Part shown: positions 54,916 to 63,411 of the stretch, in pieces
Numbering within the stretch: the stretch's first letter is position 1
Layout of the letters: every line of letters starts with the position of its first letter
Origin: Daejeonella oryzae DSM 19973
GTDB taxonomy: Bacteria; Bacteroidota; Bacteroidia; Sphingobacteriales; Sphingobacteriaceae
Reading direction: 5' to 3'
Length of the DNA: 64,000 bases
Assembly: GCF_000422945.1 (NCBI RefSeq)
Contig: NZ_AUHA01000002.1
Coordinates: forward strand, 930,001-994,000
Translations under genes and position numbers: made by a program
Notes under the pieces: model-generated
Told to the model about the DNA's origin: nothing
What the model saw: only the letters and a program-made list of their open reading frames with translations
The model's database searches: none

Positions 54916-56658
54916 ATGGCTGAAACTCAAAAGAATAAAAGTAACAGATCTGGCTTGCCTTATTTACATAAATCTAATTCTGGAATTTCTGGTCTGGATG
55001 AAATCACAGGAGGCGGCTTACCAACAGGCAGACCAACTTTACTTTGCGGTGAAGCGGGCAGCGGTAAAACGCTGATGTCAGTGGAGTTTATAGTTAGAGG
55101 GGCTTTAGAATATAACGAGCCCGGAGTATTTATGGCTTTCGAAGAAAAAGCTGAAGAACTAGCCATGAATGTAGCTTCCTTAGGTTTTGATTTGCAGAAA
55201 CTTCAGCAAGACAAAAAAATCAGGGTTGACCATGTTCATATAGAAAGAAGCGAAATTGAGGAGACCGGAGAATATGATCTGGACGGATTATTTATAAGAC
55301 TAGGACATGCAATTGATAGTATTGGAGCTAAAAGAGTGGTTTTAGATACTATTGAGAATTTATTTTCAGGATTATCCAATCAAAATATATTAAGAGCTGA
55401 GCTTCGCAGATTATTTCACTGGCTGAAATCAAAAGGAGTAACGGCAATTATTACAGCAGAACGCGGTGAAGGAAAATTAACACGCCAGGGATTGGAAGAG
55501 TATGTATCTGATTGTGTGATTTTGCTGGATCATCGGATTGTGAACCAGATTTCTACCCGGCGGTTAAGGATTGTTAAATACCGAGGTTCTGTTCACGGAA
55601 CCAATGAGTATCCTTTCCTAATAGACGAAGAAGGAATCTCTGTGTTGCCGGTTACTTCCTTGCTGCTAGAAAAGGAAGTTTCTATGGAGCGGGTATCTTC
55701 AGGTATAAAATCTTTGGATAAAATGCTGGGAGGAGAAGGTTTTTACAAAGGCAGCAGTATCCTCGTTTCGGGTACAGCCGGAACCGGAAAAACCAGTATA
55801 GCTTCTTATTTTGCTAATGAAGCGTGCAAAAGAAAGGAGCGCTGTATCTATTTTGCTTTTGAAGAATCGCCAAATCAGATTATCCGGAACATGAAATCTA
55901 TTAACATCGATCTGAAAAAACATGTTGACGACGGATTTTTGCTTTTTAATGCCTCCCGCCCAACCTTATATGGATTGGAAATGCATCTGGTTTCTATTTA
56001 CAAAATGATTAGAAAATTTAAACCAAGCGTCGTAATTCTTGATCCCATCACTAACTTAATTACTGTAGGATCTGTTAGTGAAGTGAAAGCAATGCTCATC
56101 AGATTAATAGATTTTTTACAGGATGAGCAGATAACAGTGATGTTTACCGCCTTAACTTTAAATACGGTTGTTAATGAACAAACTGACGAAGGTGTTTCCT
56201 CATTAGTGGACAGCTGGCTGTATGTACGTGATATTGAATTAGACGGAGAACGAAACAGGGGAATGTATATCATGAAATCCAGAGGTATGAACCATTCCAA
56301 TCAAATCCGCGAATTTATTATTACGGATGAAGGTATTGATCTTATGGATTTGTATTTAGGACCTGACGGCGTTTTAACAGGCTCAGCCAGAGAATCTCAG
56401 CAATTAAGGGAAAAAACCGGTGAAGCTTTAAAGAATCAGGCCGCTAATAGAATGGATAGAGAAATTAGCAGAAAAAGAAAAGTTCTGGAGGCGAAAATAT
56501 CCAGTCTAACTACCGAATTTGAGTCAATTGAAGAAGAACTAAATAAGGTTTATCTGGAAGAAACTTTAAAAAAGCAAATTTCAGATAATAATAAGGAACA
56601 AATATTGAACTTGCGTACGGGTCAATCTAAAAAGAAAAATGATGATGATGCCAATTAA
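54916..56658 (+). CDS. kaiC: KaiC-family double-domain ATPase
   Basis: The 580-residue protein has two RecA-like KaiC domains. CI carries Walker A GEAGSGKT (45-52) and the catalytic pair E76-E77. CII carries Walker A GTAGTGKT (286-293) and E316-E317. The CII phosphosite segment reads T423-D-E-G-V-S428-S429-L, where cyanobacterial KaiC has T426 and S431-T432. Autophosphorylation is thus possible, with Ser replacing Thr. A charged coiled-coil-like tail (about 500-575) follows. The neighbours are two kaiB genes and a histidine kinase gene, making a Kai-type signalling module without kaiA. Circadian function is not implied, since many bacterial KaiC homologues serve stress or biofilm control. Confidence 0.94.
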   Translation: MAETQKNKSNRSGLPYLHKSNSGISGLDEITGGGLPTGRPTLLCGEAGSGKTLMSVEFIVRGALEYNEPGVFMAFEEKAEELAMNVASLGFDLQKLQQDKKIRVDHVHIERSEIEETGEYDLDGLFIRLGHAIDSIGAKRVVLDTIENLFSGLSNQNILRAELRRLFHWLKSKGVTAIITAERGEGKLTRQGLEEYVSDCVILLDHRIVNQISTRRLRIVKYRGSVHGTNEYPFLIDEEGISVLPVTSLLLEKEVSMERVSSGIKSLDKMLGGEGFYKGSSILVSGTAGTGKTSIASYFANEACKRKERCIYFAFEESPNQIIRNMKSINIDLKKHVDDGFLLFNASRPTLYGLEMHLVSIYKMIRKFKPSVVILDPITNLITVGSVSEVKAMLIRLIDFLQDEQITVMFTALTLNTVVNEQTDEGVSSLVDSWLYVRDIELDGERNRGMYIMKSRGMNHSNQIREFIITDEGIDLMDLYLGPDGVLTGSARESQQLREKTGEALKNQAANRMDREISRKRKVLEAKISSLTTEFESIEEELNKVYLEETLKKQISDNNKEQILNLRTGQSKKKNDDDAN

Positions 56659-56674
56659 TCCCGAGGTAAATACG

Positions 56675-56956
56675 ATGGAAGATATGTGGGAATTAAAGCT
56701 CTATGTAGCCGGTAATACCCCTAAATCTGCCACCGCATTAGAGAATCTTAAAAAATACTGCGAAGAACATTTATTTGGTAAATACCGTATCGAAATAATT
56801 GATCTTCTCGTAAATCCGCAACTTGCAGAGGGCGATCAGATTTTTGCAATCCCTACTTTGGTGAAAAAAGTTCCGGAGCCTATCAGGAGAATTATTGGTG
56901 ATTTATCTGATAAAGAAAAAGTTTTAGTAGGATTGAACATCATTCCTGTAAAATGA
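56675..56956 (+). CDS. kaiB: KaiB-domain protein, first copy
   Basis: The frame is open from 56639, where four ATG codons in a row overlap the end of kaiC. The ATG at 56675 is preferred because GAGG lies about 7 bases upstream and homologues start there, though the longer form cannot be excluded. The 93-residue product is a full KaiB domain: [50 protein letters not shown] and [19 protein letters not shown]. All hallmark stretches of the thioredoxin-like, fold-switching KaiB are kept. It is expected to bind the KaiC CI ring. Confidence 0.9.
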   Translation: MEDMWELKLYVAGNTPKSATALENLKKYCEEHLFGKYRIEIIDLLVNPQLAEGDQIFAIPTLVKKVPEPIRRIIGDLSDKEKVLVGLNIIPVK

Positions 56957-56960
56957 TTGT

Positions 56961-57305
56961 ATGATATATAATGACGAGGAATTGGAGTCGGCAGATTCTC
57001 AGAAAAATGAAAATACGGCGACCTATATTTTACGCTTATTTATAACAGGAGCCTCGCCAAATTCGGTTCGGGCGATGTCAAATATTAAAAATATTTGTGA
57101 TACCTATTTAAAAGATAAGTATCAGTTGGAAGTGATTGATGTATATCAGCAACCAAAAATGGCGGAAACGGAGCAAATTATTGCTCTTCCTATGCTGGTA
57201 ATAAAATCAGCAATTCCGGAGCGCAGATTAATAGGAGATATGTCTGATAAAGGAAAAGTACTTAGAGGTCTGGGTTTAAAATTTAACGATTGGGAAATTG
57301 AATAA
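56961..57305 (+). CDS. KaiB-domain protein, second divergent copy
   Basis: The 114-residue protein has an acidic N-terminal extension of about 20 residues, then a KaiB domain: YILRLFITGASPNSVRAMSNIK, YQLEVIDVYQQPKMAETEQIIALPMLVIK and RRLIGDMSDKGKVLRGLGL. It begins 4 bases after the first kaiB and its end overlaps the kinase start by 8 bases, so the four genes form one operon. Compared with the first copy, NPQLAEGD becomes QPKMAETE and the PT of AIPTL becomes PM. This suggests specialisation, perhaps binding the kinase rather than KaiC. Confidence 0.9.
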   Translation: MIYNDEELESADSQKNENTATYILRLFITGASPNSVRAMSNIKNICDTYLKDKYQLEVIDVYQQPKMAETEQIIALPMLVIKSAIPERRLIGDMSDKGKVLRGLGLKFNDWEIE

Positions 57306-58959
57306 GGAAAAATCATACGATCAGTTACTTGATGAAAATAGAGATCTTAAGCTACAATTGGAGGAAGCTACTGATACAATATTTGCCATCAGATCCGGGC
57401 AAATTGACGCATTAGTTGTCAAAAGTCTGGATGGCCACCAATTATACACCTTAAAAAGCTCTGACCACACCTATCGCATTTTTATAGAAAAAATGAATGA
57501 AGGTGCTGTCACTTTAAATAAGGATCGTACTATATTATACAGCAATTCTAAATTCGCCAGACTGGTAAATATTCCTTTAGATAAAGTTATAGGCTCTAAA
57601 TTTGATTCGTATGTATTCCATCAGTCTCATCAAAATTATCATAACCTGATAGAAGAAGGATGGATTGTTGATAGTAAAGCAGAAATTCTGTTGAATAACG
57701 ATAATACTGCAACTTCATGCCTTATTTCCTGTAATGCAATGGATTTGGAAGATGGCAAGGCTTTAAGTTTAATTATCACCGATCTCACCTCTCAAAAGGC
57801 TACACAAAATCAGTTAATAGAGCAAAATAAACTTCTGGAGGATTCGCAGAATCTCTCCAAAAAACTTAACGACGAGTTAGAGCAAATTGTTAGAGAAAGA
57901 ACTTCTGATCTGATGATCAGCAGAGAGCATTTTAAATTTTTAGCTAATAATATCCCGGTATTTGTATGGACTGCCAATGCCAAAGGTGAACTGGATTATT
58001 ATAACAGTCGTTGGTACGAATATACTGGTTTAACTTTTGAAGAAACTCTGGGCTGGGGCTGGCAGCCGGTTATTCACCCCGATGACTTGGAAAGTACATT
58101 ACAAACCTGGAAATATTCTCTGGAAACCGGTCACCCATATGAAATGGAGTACAGGCTGAAGCGGAGTGATGGCGTATACCGGTGGTATTTAGGATATGCG
58201 ATTGCCTATAAAAATGATAATGATGAAATTGTAACATGGTTTGGAACCAATACTGACATCGAAGATCAAAAGAAAGCTTTGGAGATTAAAGATGAGTTTA
58301 TTGGAATTGCAAGTCATGAACTTAAAACGCCATTAACAAGTCTAAAAGGTTATCTGCAAATAATTTCATCTTATAAAAAAGAAGAAGTTCCTGCTATTGT
58401 AAAAGATCTGATTGGTAAAGCAAATGTCGCACTAAACAAACTTCAGGGTTTGGTTAGTGATTTACTTGACGTAAGTAAAATTAATGCCGGCAGATTAGAT
58501 TATAACAGAGAGATCTTCAATATTTCTGAACTGGTGGAATATTGTATAGAAAATTCCAATCATATTTATCCCGATTTTCAGATTGAAAAAAGCATTGAAA
58601 ATAATTTATTTGTTCATGGAAATGCTGAAAGACTGGAGCAGGTTTTAATGAATTTAATTAGTAATGCAGTAAAGTATTCAAGCGGCAACAAAGATATGAT
58701 TGTTAGCGTTTGGAAAAATTTTAATGAAGTTCTTGTTTCTGTCACCGATTTCGGAATTGGATTGCTGCCTGAGCAAAAGGAAAAAATATTCGAACGTTTT
58801 TATCGGGTTGAAGACAAAAAATTTCTGGCCAGTGGCTTAGGCATGGGTTTATTTATAAGTGCAGAAATAATCAAGGATCATGACGGAGAATTAGGTGTAG
58901 ATAGCAATCCAGGAGCCGGCTCAACATTTTATTTTAAGCTTCCGCTGATACAGCAATAA
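57298..58959 (+). CDS. PAS-domain sensor histidine kinase of the kai operon
   Basis: The 553-residue protein has no membrane helix. An N-terminal coiled coil leads into AIRSGQIDALVVKSLDGHQ (about 30-48). A first PAS domain (about 65-170), a coiled coil, and a second PAS_3-type domain (about 215-325; FVWTANAKGELDYYNSRWYEYTG) follow. HisKA has H340 in ASHELKTPLTSLKG, and HATPase_c has NLISNAVKYS, DFGIGL and GLGMGL. The TTG start overlaps kaiB2 by 8 bases. No response regulator gene is nearby. It may play the role that SasA plays in cyanobacteria, though it lacks a KaiB-like sensor domain of its own. Confidence 0.92.
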   Translation: MNKEKSYDQLLDENRDLKLQLEEATDTIFAIRSGQIDALVVKSLDGHQLYTLKSSDHTYRIFIEKMNEGAVTLNKDRTILYSNSKFARLVNIPLDKVIGSKFDSYVFHQSHQNYHNLIEEGWIVDSKAEILLNNDNTATSCLISCNAMDLEDGKALSLIITDLTSQKATQNQLIEQNKLLEDSQNLSKKLNDELEQIVRERTSDLMISREHFKFLANNIPVFVWTANAKGELDYYNSRWYEYTGLTFEETLGWGWQPVIHPDDLESTLQTWKYSLETGHPYEMEYRLKRSDGVYRWYLGYAIAYKNDNDEIVTWFGTNTDIEDQKKALEIKDEFIGIASHELKTPLTSLKGYLQIISSYKKEEVPAIVKDLIGKANVALNKLQGLVSDLLDVSKINAGRLDYNREIFNISELVEYCIENSNHIYPDFQIEKSIENNLFVHGNAERLEQVLMNLISNAVKYSSGNKDMIVSVWKNFNEVLVSVTDFGIGLLPEQKEKIFERFYRVEDKKFLASGLGMGLFISAEIIKDHDGELGVDSNPGAGSTFYFKLPLIQQ

Positions 58960-58972
58960 AAATAATGTTAAC

Positions 58973-59007
58973 CAAAAAAGGAGCAATATTAAATTGCTCC
59001 TTTTTTG
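58973..59007 (+). terminator. Intrinsic terminator of the kai operon
   Basis: AAAAAAGGAGCAAT pairs with ATTGCTCCTTTTTT around ATTAA, 14 bases after the kinase stop codon. Confidence 0.88.
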
Positions 59008-59139
59008 TGATTTCAAACAGCTGTGATTACTTCAATATTAAAATTTTATTTTTTTCAGGATAATGAAAATCATTAAATAAAAATTCTAATTTCAGCGCCG
59101 AGGATTTTTCAAAAAGAAAAATATAATCTAAACGCTATT

Positions 59140-59226
59140 ATGAGTAATACCACATTTGCAATTATTGTTTTGACTTTGCTGATCGCAGTTGTATATCATT
59201 TTTTACTCTCATCTAAAAGCAAATAA
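59140..59226 (+). CDS. Possible 28-residue membrane peptide
   Basis: ATG at 59140 opens M-S-N-T-T-F followed by a hydrophobic stretch (AIIVLTLLIAVVYHFLL) and a short polar tail SSKSK. It lies downstream of the kai operon terminator and ends 3 bases before the convergent receptor gene. The composition is that of a single membrane helix. No homologue is known to me, and a chance ORF is possible. Confidence 0.3.
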   Translation: MSNTTFAIIVLTLLIAVVYHFLLSSKSK

Positions 59227-59229
59227 ATT

Positions 59230-62019
59230 TTAAAAACTAGTGTTGCCGCCCCTCATTTGCATACGGTTTTCCCTGCCCGGCATCTGCATCTGACTTTGCT
59301 GACCATTGAATTTTTGAAGGCGCATAGTAAAGCTCAGCATAAAATATCTGGATAGCCTGTTGTTGCGACTATCAGTTATCGAGGTAGCTGTAACATTTCT
59401 GGAAACGCTTGTATTCTCGTTAAACAAATCATAAGACTGTAAACGCAGTGTTCCATTCTTGTTTTTGAAAAACTGCTTTTCCAGGTACGTATTCATAATA
59501 AACGGATCGGCTGCCAGTAAGCTGCTATATCCGCTGTTAAAAGTTTTATTCAGATCTATACCAATCAGCCAGGTTTTAAGAAAATAAGTTTTACTGTTGA
59601 AGTTAATGCCGTAAGTAGAAACTTCTGTATTTGAATTGGTTACCAGATCATTCGAATTCTTATTGAAACTGTAACTAAACCCAGGATTTATTTCCAGCCA
59701 TTTGCTTGGATTTAGCTGGACATTTAAACCCTGAGATAAAATCCAGTTTCGTCCTGTATTTTTTTCATCATCACTAAAAGAAACGTTATTATTAAAATTT
59801 GCCGAACCATTTAAAGAGAAAACGTACTTACGTTCTGCAAATGGTTTGGAAAAGTTATAAAATCCGTTTACTGCGTAATATCCGTCGGTGTTTAAATACC
59901 GGGTTTCTTGAATTAATCCTATCGCCGGATCATTTCTTCTGGAAATATTGGTTACAATCTTGTTTTGTGCAAATGTTGCAGTTAAACTGGTGAATAAAAC
60001 ATTTCCGGATGCGAAATCGAAATTATTGTAACGCATATTCAGGCTATGATTGAATTCGGCATTCAGATCGGGATTACCAAAAATGGGATACTGGGGATTT
60101 GCAATATTGGCAATAGGCTGCAACTGACTGTAAGATGGCTCGCTGCTTCTGCCAAAATAACGCACATTGAATGAGCGGGTTTTCGAAAAATTATATGCAA
60201 AACGGGCTACGGGAATAAAATTCAGGCCTGTGTTCCGGTAAGTTGTAAATACATTTGAAATAACGGCATTTCCCTCTAAAACTGTTGGCTGAATGCTGGC
60301 TCCCAATGAGTAATTATATCTTTTTTGGTTTACACGATAATTCATCCCGATGTTGCTTGTGGTAAATGAATAATCATAATCATTACTTTGATCTGTATTC
60401 AATGCCGAATTTCCTGTTTCATCTATATCATAAGTTTGGCGTTCATTATTATTATGCGAATAATTATAGCTGTAATTGAATTCCAGATTAGCCGTTCGGC
60501 TTAAAGGTTCGTTATATGATAAGGTTGCTCCGCTGCTTAAATTCCGGTTCAGAATATCCAGTTGCTGGCGGCGATAAACATCCGTATTGCCGGCGGCAGC
60601 ATCGTAATTGATGTACTCATTAATCTGATCCTCTTCAGAATCATTCTCAGAGCTATTAAGAGATAAATTAAGAGAGATATTTCTTCCACGCTTTGGAAAG
60701 CGATGGTTCAGTAACAAATTGGCTCCTAATGAAGGAGTTTCAGAGCCCGTATTGCTAAATGTAGAGCCCTGAGAAATCAGAGCAGTATTATTACTTTGCA
60801 GGTAATTAGAAATACCCTCATTATCGCTTAATGAATAATTAAAAGTTGGCGAAAATTTAATAAAATTTAAGCTGTCAATTTTATATTCCAGATTCCAGTT
60901 TAAGCGGTGATTGTTGCTGATGGTATTATTATTATTATTCTGATCATTACTAATCAGTGAATTCTGGAAATTGTTCTGGCGGATTTCGTTGCTCAATACA
61001 TCATTGTTGCGGTTAGAAAAACTATAACTTCCATAAGAGGACACTTTTTTGCTCCACTCATCCCGATAATTTAAGCCCAGAGAACCTACTGAAGTAATTC
61101 CGTCTCCTCCACCCTGTGCCGGCCCGCGGCCACCGCCACCTCCCATTATCTGAATTCTACCGCCACCGCCGGCACCACCGCTAAAATTAAATAAGGAGGC
61201 ATTGGTATTATTCAGGTTGGCCAATACAGAAAGCTGTTGAGTTTCCCTAAATGAATTGGCTGTAACTGATGCCTGGTATCGTTCTTTATTTCCTCCGCCT
61301 AGAGTAGCCCGTGCAAAATAACCGTTATTTTTATTTGGCTGTGTTTGAATGTTTAGTATCCGTTCAGGATCGCCGTCTTTTATACCGGTCAGATTAGCCT
61401 GATCTCCATAATCCTCAACAATCTGAATTTTATCAATGATGTTTGCCGGTATCTGCTGGGTTGCAGTTTTTAAATCTCCGCCAAAAAAATCTTTTCCATT
61501 AACCCGAACCCGGGTAACTGCTTTTCCCTGCGCTTTAACGTTTCCGTCTTTATCAACCTCTATTCCCGGAAGTTTTTTCAGAAGATCTTCTGCAAGGGCA
61601 TTTTCCCGAAGCTGATAGTCGGATGCTCGGTATTCGACTGTGTCTTCTTTTATAACAACTGCAGGCGTACCAGAAATAACCACTTCATTGAGCAACTTGC
61701 TCTCGAATTTTAAAATAATCGGGTCTAGCTGAAGTTCTGAAATACCCTCTTTGTACAGATATTTCCGGATTACAGGTTCATATCCAAGTCTGGTTACAGT
61801 AATAATAAAAACAGAGGTCTTTACATCCCTGAAAACAAAAGCGCCCTTATCGTTGGTACTGCTGGTTAATGTGTCTCTGGCTGATATTAGTTTAACACTT
61901 GCTGCGATGATTTTGATCCCTGTAGAATCACTAATAATTCCGCTAACCTGTCTGCCGCTTTGCGCATTAGCCGAAAAATGAAAGAAGGCAATAAAAAGAA
62001 AAAGTAAAGTTTTATTCAT
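59230..62019 (-). CDS. TonB-dependent-receptor-like outer-membrane protein
   Basis: The longest frame begins at 62055, but the ATG at 62019 gives a clean signal peptide (MNKTLLFLFIAFFHFSANAQ) and a 929-residue protein. A carboxypeptidase-regulatory-like domain follows (about 23-110), then a plug (EDLLKKLPGIEVDKDGNVKAQGKAVTRVRVNGKDFF) and a barrel. A glycine-rich loop lies near residues 285-315 (GGAGGGGRIQIMGGGGGRG). The C-terminus is methionine-, arginine- and glycine-rich rather than ending on an aromatic residue. It follows the CBM9-like gene by 16 bases and probably forms a two-gene operon with it. The ligand is unknown. Confidence 0.87.
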   Translation of the reverse strand: MNKTLLFLFIAFFHFSANAQSGRQVSGIISDSTGIKIIAASVKLISARDTLTSSTNDKGAFVFRDVKTSVFIITVTRLGYEPVIRKYLYKEGISELQLDPIILKFESKLLNEVVISGTPAVVIKEDTVEYRASDYQLRENALAEDLLKKLPGIEVDKDGNVKAQGKAVTRVRVNGKDFFGGDLKTATQQIPANIIDKIQIVEDYGDQANLTGIKDGDPERILNIQTQPNKNNGYFARATLGGGNKERYQASVTANSFRETQQLSVLANLNNTNASLFNFSGGAGGGGRIQIMGGGGGRGPAQGGGDGITSVGSLGLNYRDEWSKKVSSYGSYSFSNRNNDVLSNEIRQNNFQNSLISNDQNNNNNTISNNHRLNWNLEYKIDSLNFIKFSPTFNYSLSDNEGISNYLQSNNTALISQGSTFSNTGSETPSLGANLLLNHRFPKRGRNISLNLSLNSSENDSEEDQINEYINYDAAAGNTDVYRRQQLDILNRNLSSGATLSYNEPLSRTANLEFNYSYNYSHNNNERQTYDIDETGNSALNTDQSNDYDYSFTTSNIGMNYRVNQKRYNYSLGASIQPTVLEGNAVISNVFTTYRNTGLNFIPVARFAYNFSKTRSFNVRYFGRSSEPSYSQLQPIANIANPQYPIFGNPDLNAEFNHSLNMRYNNFDFASGNVLFTSLTATFAQNKIVTNISRRNDPAIGLIQETRYLNTDGYYAVNGFYNFSKPFAERKYVFSLNGSANFNNNVSFSDDEKNTGRNWILSQGLNVQLNPSKWLEINPGFSYSFNKNSNDLVTNSNTEVSTYGINFNSKTYFLKTWLIGIDLNKTFNSGYSSLLAADPFIMNTYLEKQFFKNKNGTLRLQSYDLFNENTSVSRNVTATSITDSRNNRLSRYFMLSFTMRLQKFNGQQSQMQMPGRENRMQMRGGNTSF

Positions 62020-62035
62020 GTATATGTATTTAGAT

Positions 62036-62842
62036 CTATTTTTTTGCCAGTACACTTTTTATCCAAAACTCAGTTGAGGCAGACACTTTATAACTGCTTG
62101 GTCCTTCCATTCTTCCGCTTCTAATCCTGTCCCTATTGGTCATTAACCCCCGGTTTTGGCTATTAAAATTCCTGCCGGGAGACATAACCATTCTTTGAGG
62201 ACCATTAACTTTAATGTTGTAATAAATAGGATCTTTAAAATTTTGGTCAATTCCCAGAGAACTCAGAGGAATCGCTAATTCTATTTGCAGTTCATTCTGC
62301 TCATTAAATGTTGCGGCCGCTTTAATTCCATAAGTATTGTAAAGCGAGATGGAGCCGTCCATAATGTCCTTAAAGCCATTAATTTTTATAGATGTTACAC
62401 GGGCCAGCATTTCTTCTCGCATTCTTTTCATCTCAATACCTGAAGATGTTGTGTCTGAAATTTTAGATGGATTTGGACGCACGGTCCTTGGTTGTGCAAT
62501 TGGAAATGTAATGCCGGTTTCGGCTTTCTTTTTCCCCTCCGTATTTACCGAAAAGCTGATTCCGTATTTAAAAATTTTTGCAAGTTCCTGAGGAGCTGCA
62601 TTTTTTAAAGCAACAAATATTAACTTTTCATTACTTGAGATGGTATAGAATAACTTGGTTGTTTCATTGAAATTTAGCTTCTCCGGCCAGTCATTCAGCT
62701 TGCCATCTACCTCCAGATTGTTAGAAGCCCATTTGCTAATAAATACTTCATCAGATTTTTTTTGAGAATAGGCATTAAAGGAAATAGTTAAAGCTGCAAA
62801 TAATAGTAACTGAGCAGTTAGTTTGGGGCGGAAATAAATCAT
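62036..62842 (-). CDS. Secreted protein with CBM9-like domain
   Basis: The frame extends to a TTG at 62890. The ATG at 62842 is preferred because it gives a normal signal peptide (MIYFRPKLTAQLLLFAALTISFNAYSQ) in a 268-residue protein. The mature start (EVFISKWASNNLEVDGKLNDWPEKLNFNETTKLFYTISSNEKLIFVALK) resembles the CBM9-like fold seen in many Bacteroidota secreted proteins. The C-terminal half contains an R/P/N-rich stretch. It is the first gene of the pair with the TonB-type receptor 16 bases downstream. Binding partner and export site are unknown. Confidence 0.7.
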   Translation of the reverse strand: MIYFRPKLTAQLLLFAALTISFNAYSQKKSDEVFISKWASNNLEVDGKLNDWPEKLNFNETTKLFYTISSNEKLIFVALKNAAPQELAKIFKYGISFSVNTEGKKKAETGITFPIAQPRTVRPNPSKISDTTSSGIEMKRMREEMLARVTSIKINGFKDIMDGSISLYNTYGIKAAATFNEQNELQIELAIPLSSLGIDQNFKDPIYYNIKVNGPQRMVMSPGRNFNSQNRGLMTNRDRIRSGRMEGPSSYKVSASTEFWIKSVLAKK

Positions 62843-63059
62843 ATTTTTCTTTGACTCACGAAACGGTAAAGAGTTTAATGCTTTGATCAATTGATAAAAA
62901 TCAGAAATCAGTAATTGAATTGTTCTAGCTTAAGCCCGACCGGTGATGATGCAAGATAGACAAGCTTCCAGATCTGCTTTGTTAAATAGTGTTAAGAAGC
63001 CATTTACCCTGAAATTGTTACAGGGCAGGCTGATAGAAATCAGAATATTTGATTTCTGC

Positions 63060-63311
63060 TTATTTTAAAAGATCACTGATGGCACTTCGGGCACGGTCAA
63101 AAATTCCGCCCCTCAGATTATTTTCATCCAGAAAATCCCTAATCTCTCTGGCAATACGCCGTAATTCATCTTCGTTTCCGCTGGCTCTTGCAGCTTCCAG
63201 CTTACTCAGTAGATGACTGACTTCTATCGCCCTCTGAGATTCTCCCGCTCCCTGTAAAAGTGATATAATGATCCCTAAAATGATAATAAGTAGAATGATA
63301 ACCAACCACAT
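63060..63311 (-). CDS. Small membrane-anchored hypothetical protein
   Basis: The 83-residue protein has an N-terminal membrane helix (about 2-19, LVIILLIIILGIIISLL). A strongly amphipathic, charged helical region follows (HLLSKLEAARASGNEDELRRIAREIRDFLDENN), then a short tail (FDRARSAISDLLK). No family is recognised. It could form a coiled-coil oligomer at the membrane. It stands between pepT and the receptor pair on the same strand, with gaps of 100 and 217 bases. Confidence 0.7.
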   Translation of the reverse strand: MWLVIILLIIILGIIISLLQGAGESQRAIEVSHLLSKLEAARASGNEDELRRIAREIRDFLDENNLRGGIFDRARSAISDLLK

Positions 63312-63411
63312 TAAGCAATCAATTTACCCTTATAAAGTTAAGGATTCCTGGAAATTTTATAAAAAAATTTGTTAATAAAAATACCTGTAAGCAGTATATT
63401 CTAAAAATATA

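Noticed and set aside
54916-56658. RadA/Sms DNA repair protein as an alternative for the double RecA-domain gene
   Set aside because: There is no N-terminal zinc finger or C-terminal Lon-like domain. Two KaiC domains with EE pairs, next to kaiB genes, fit KaiC.
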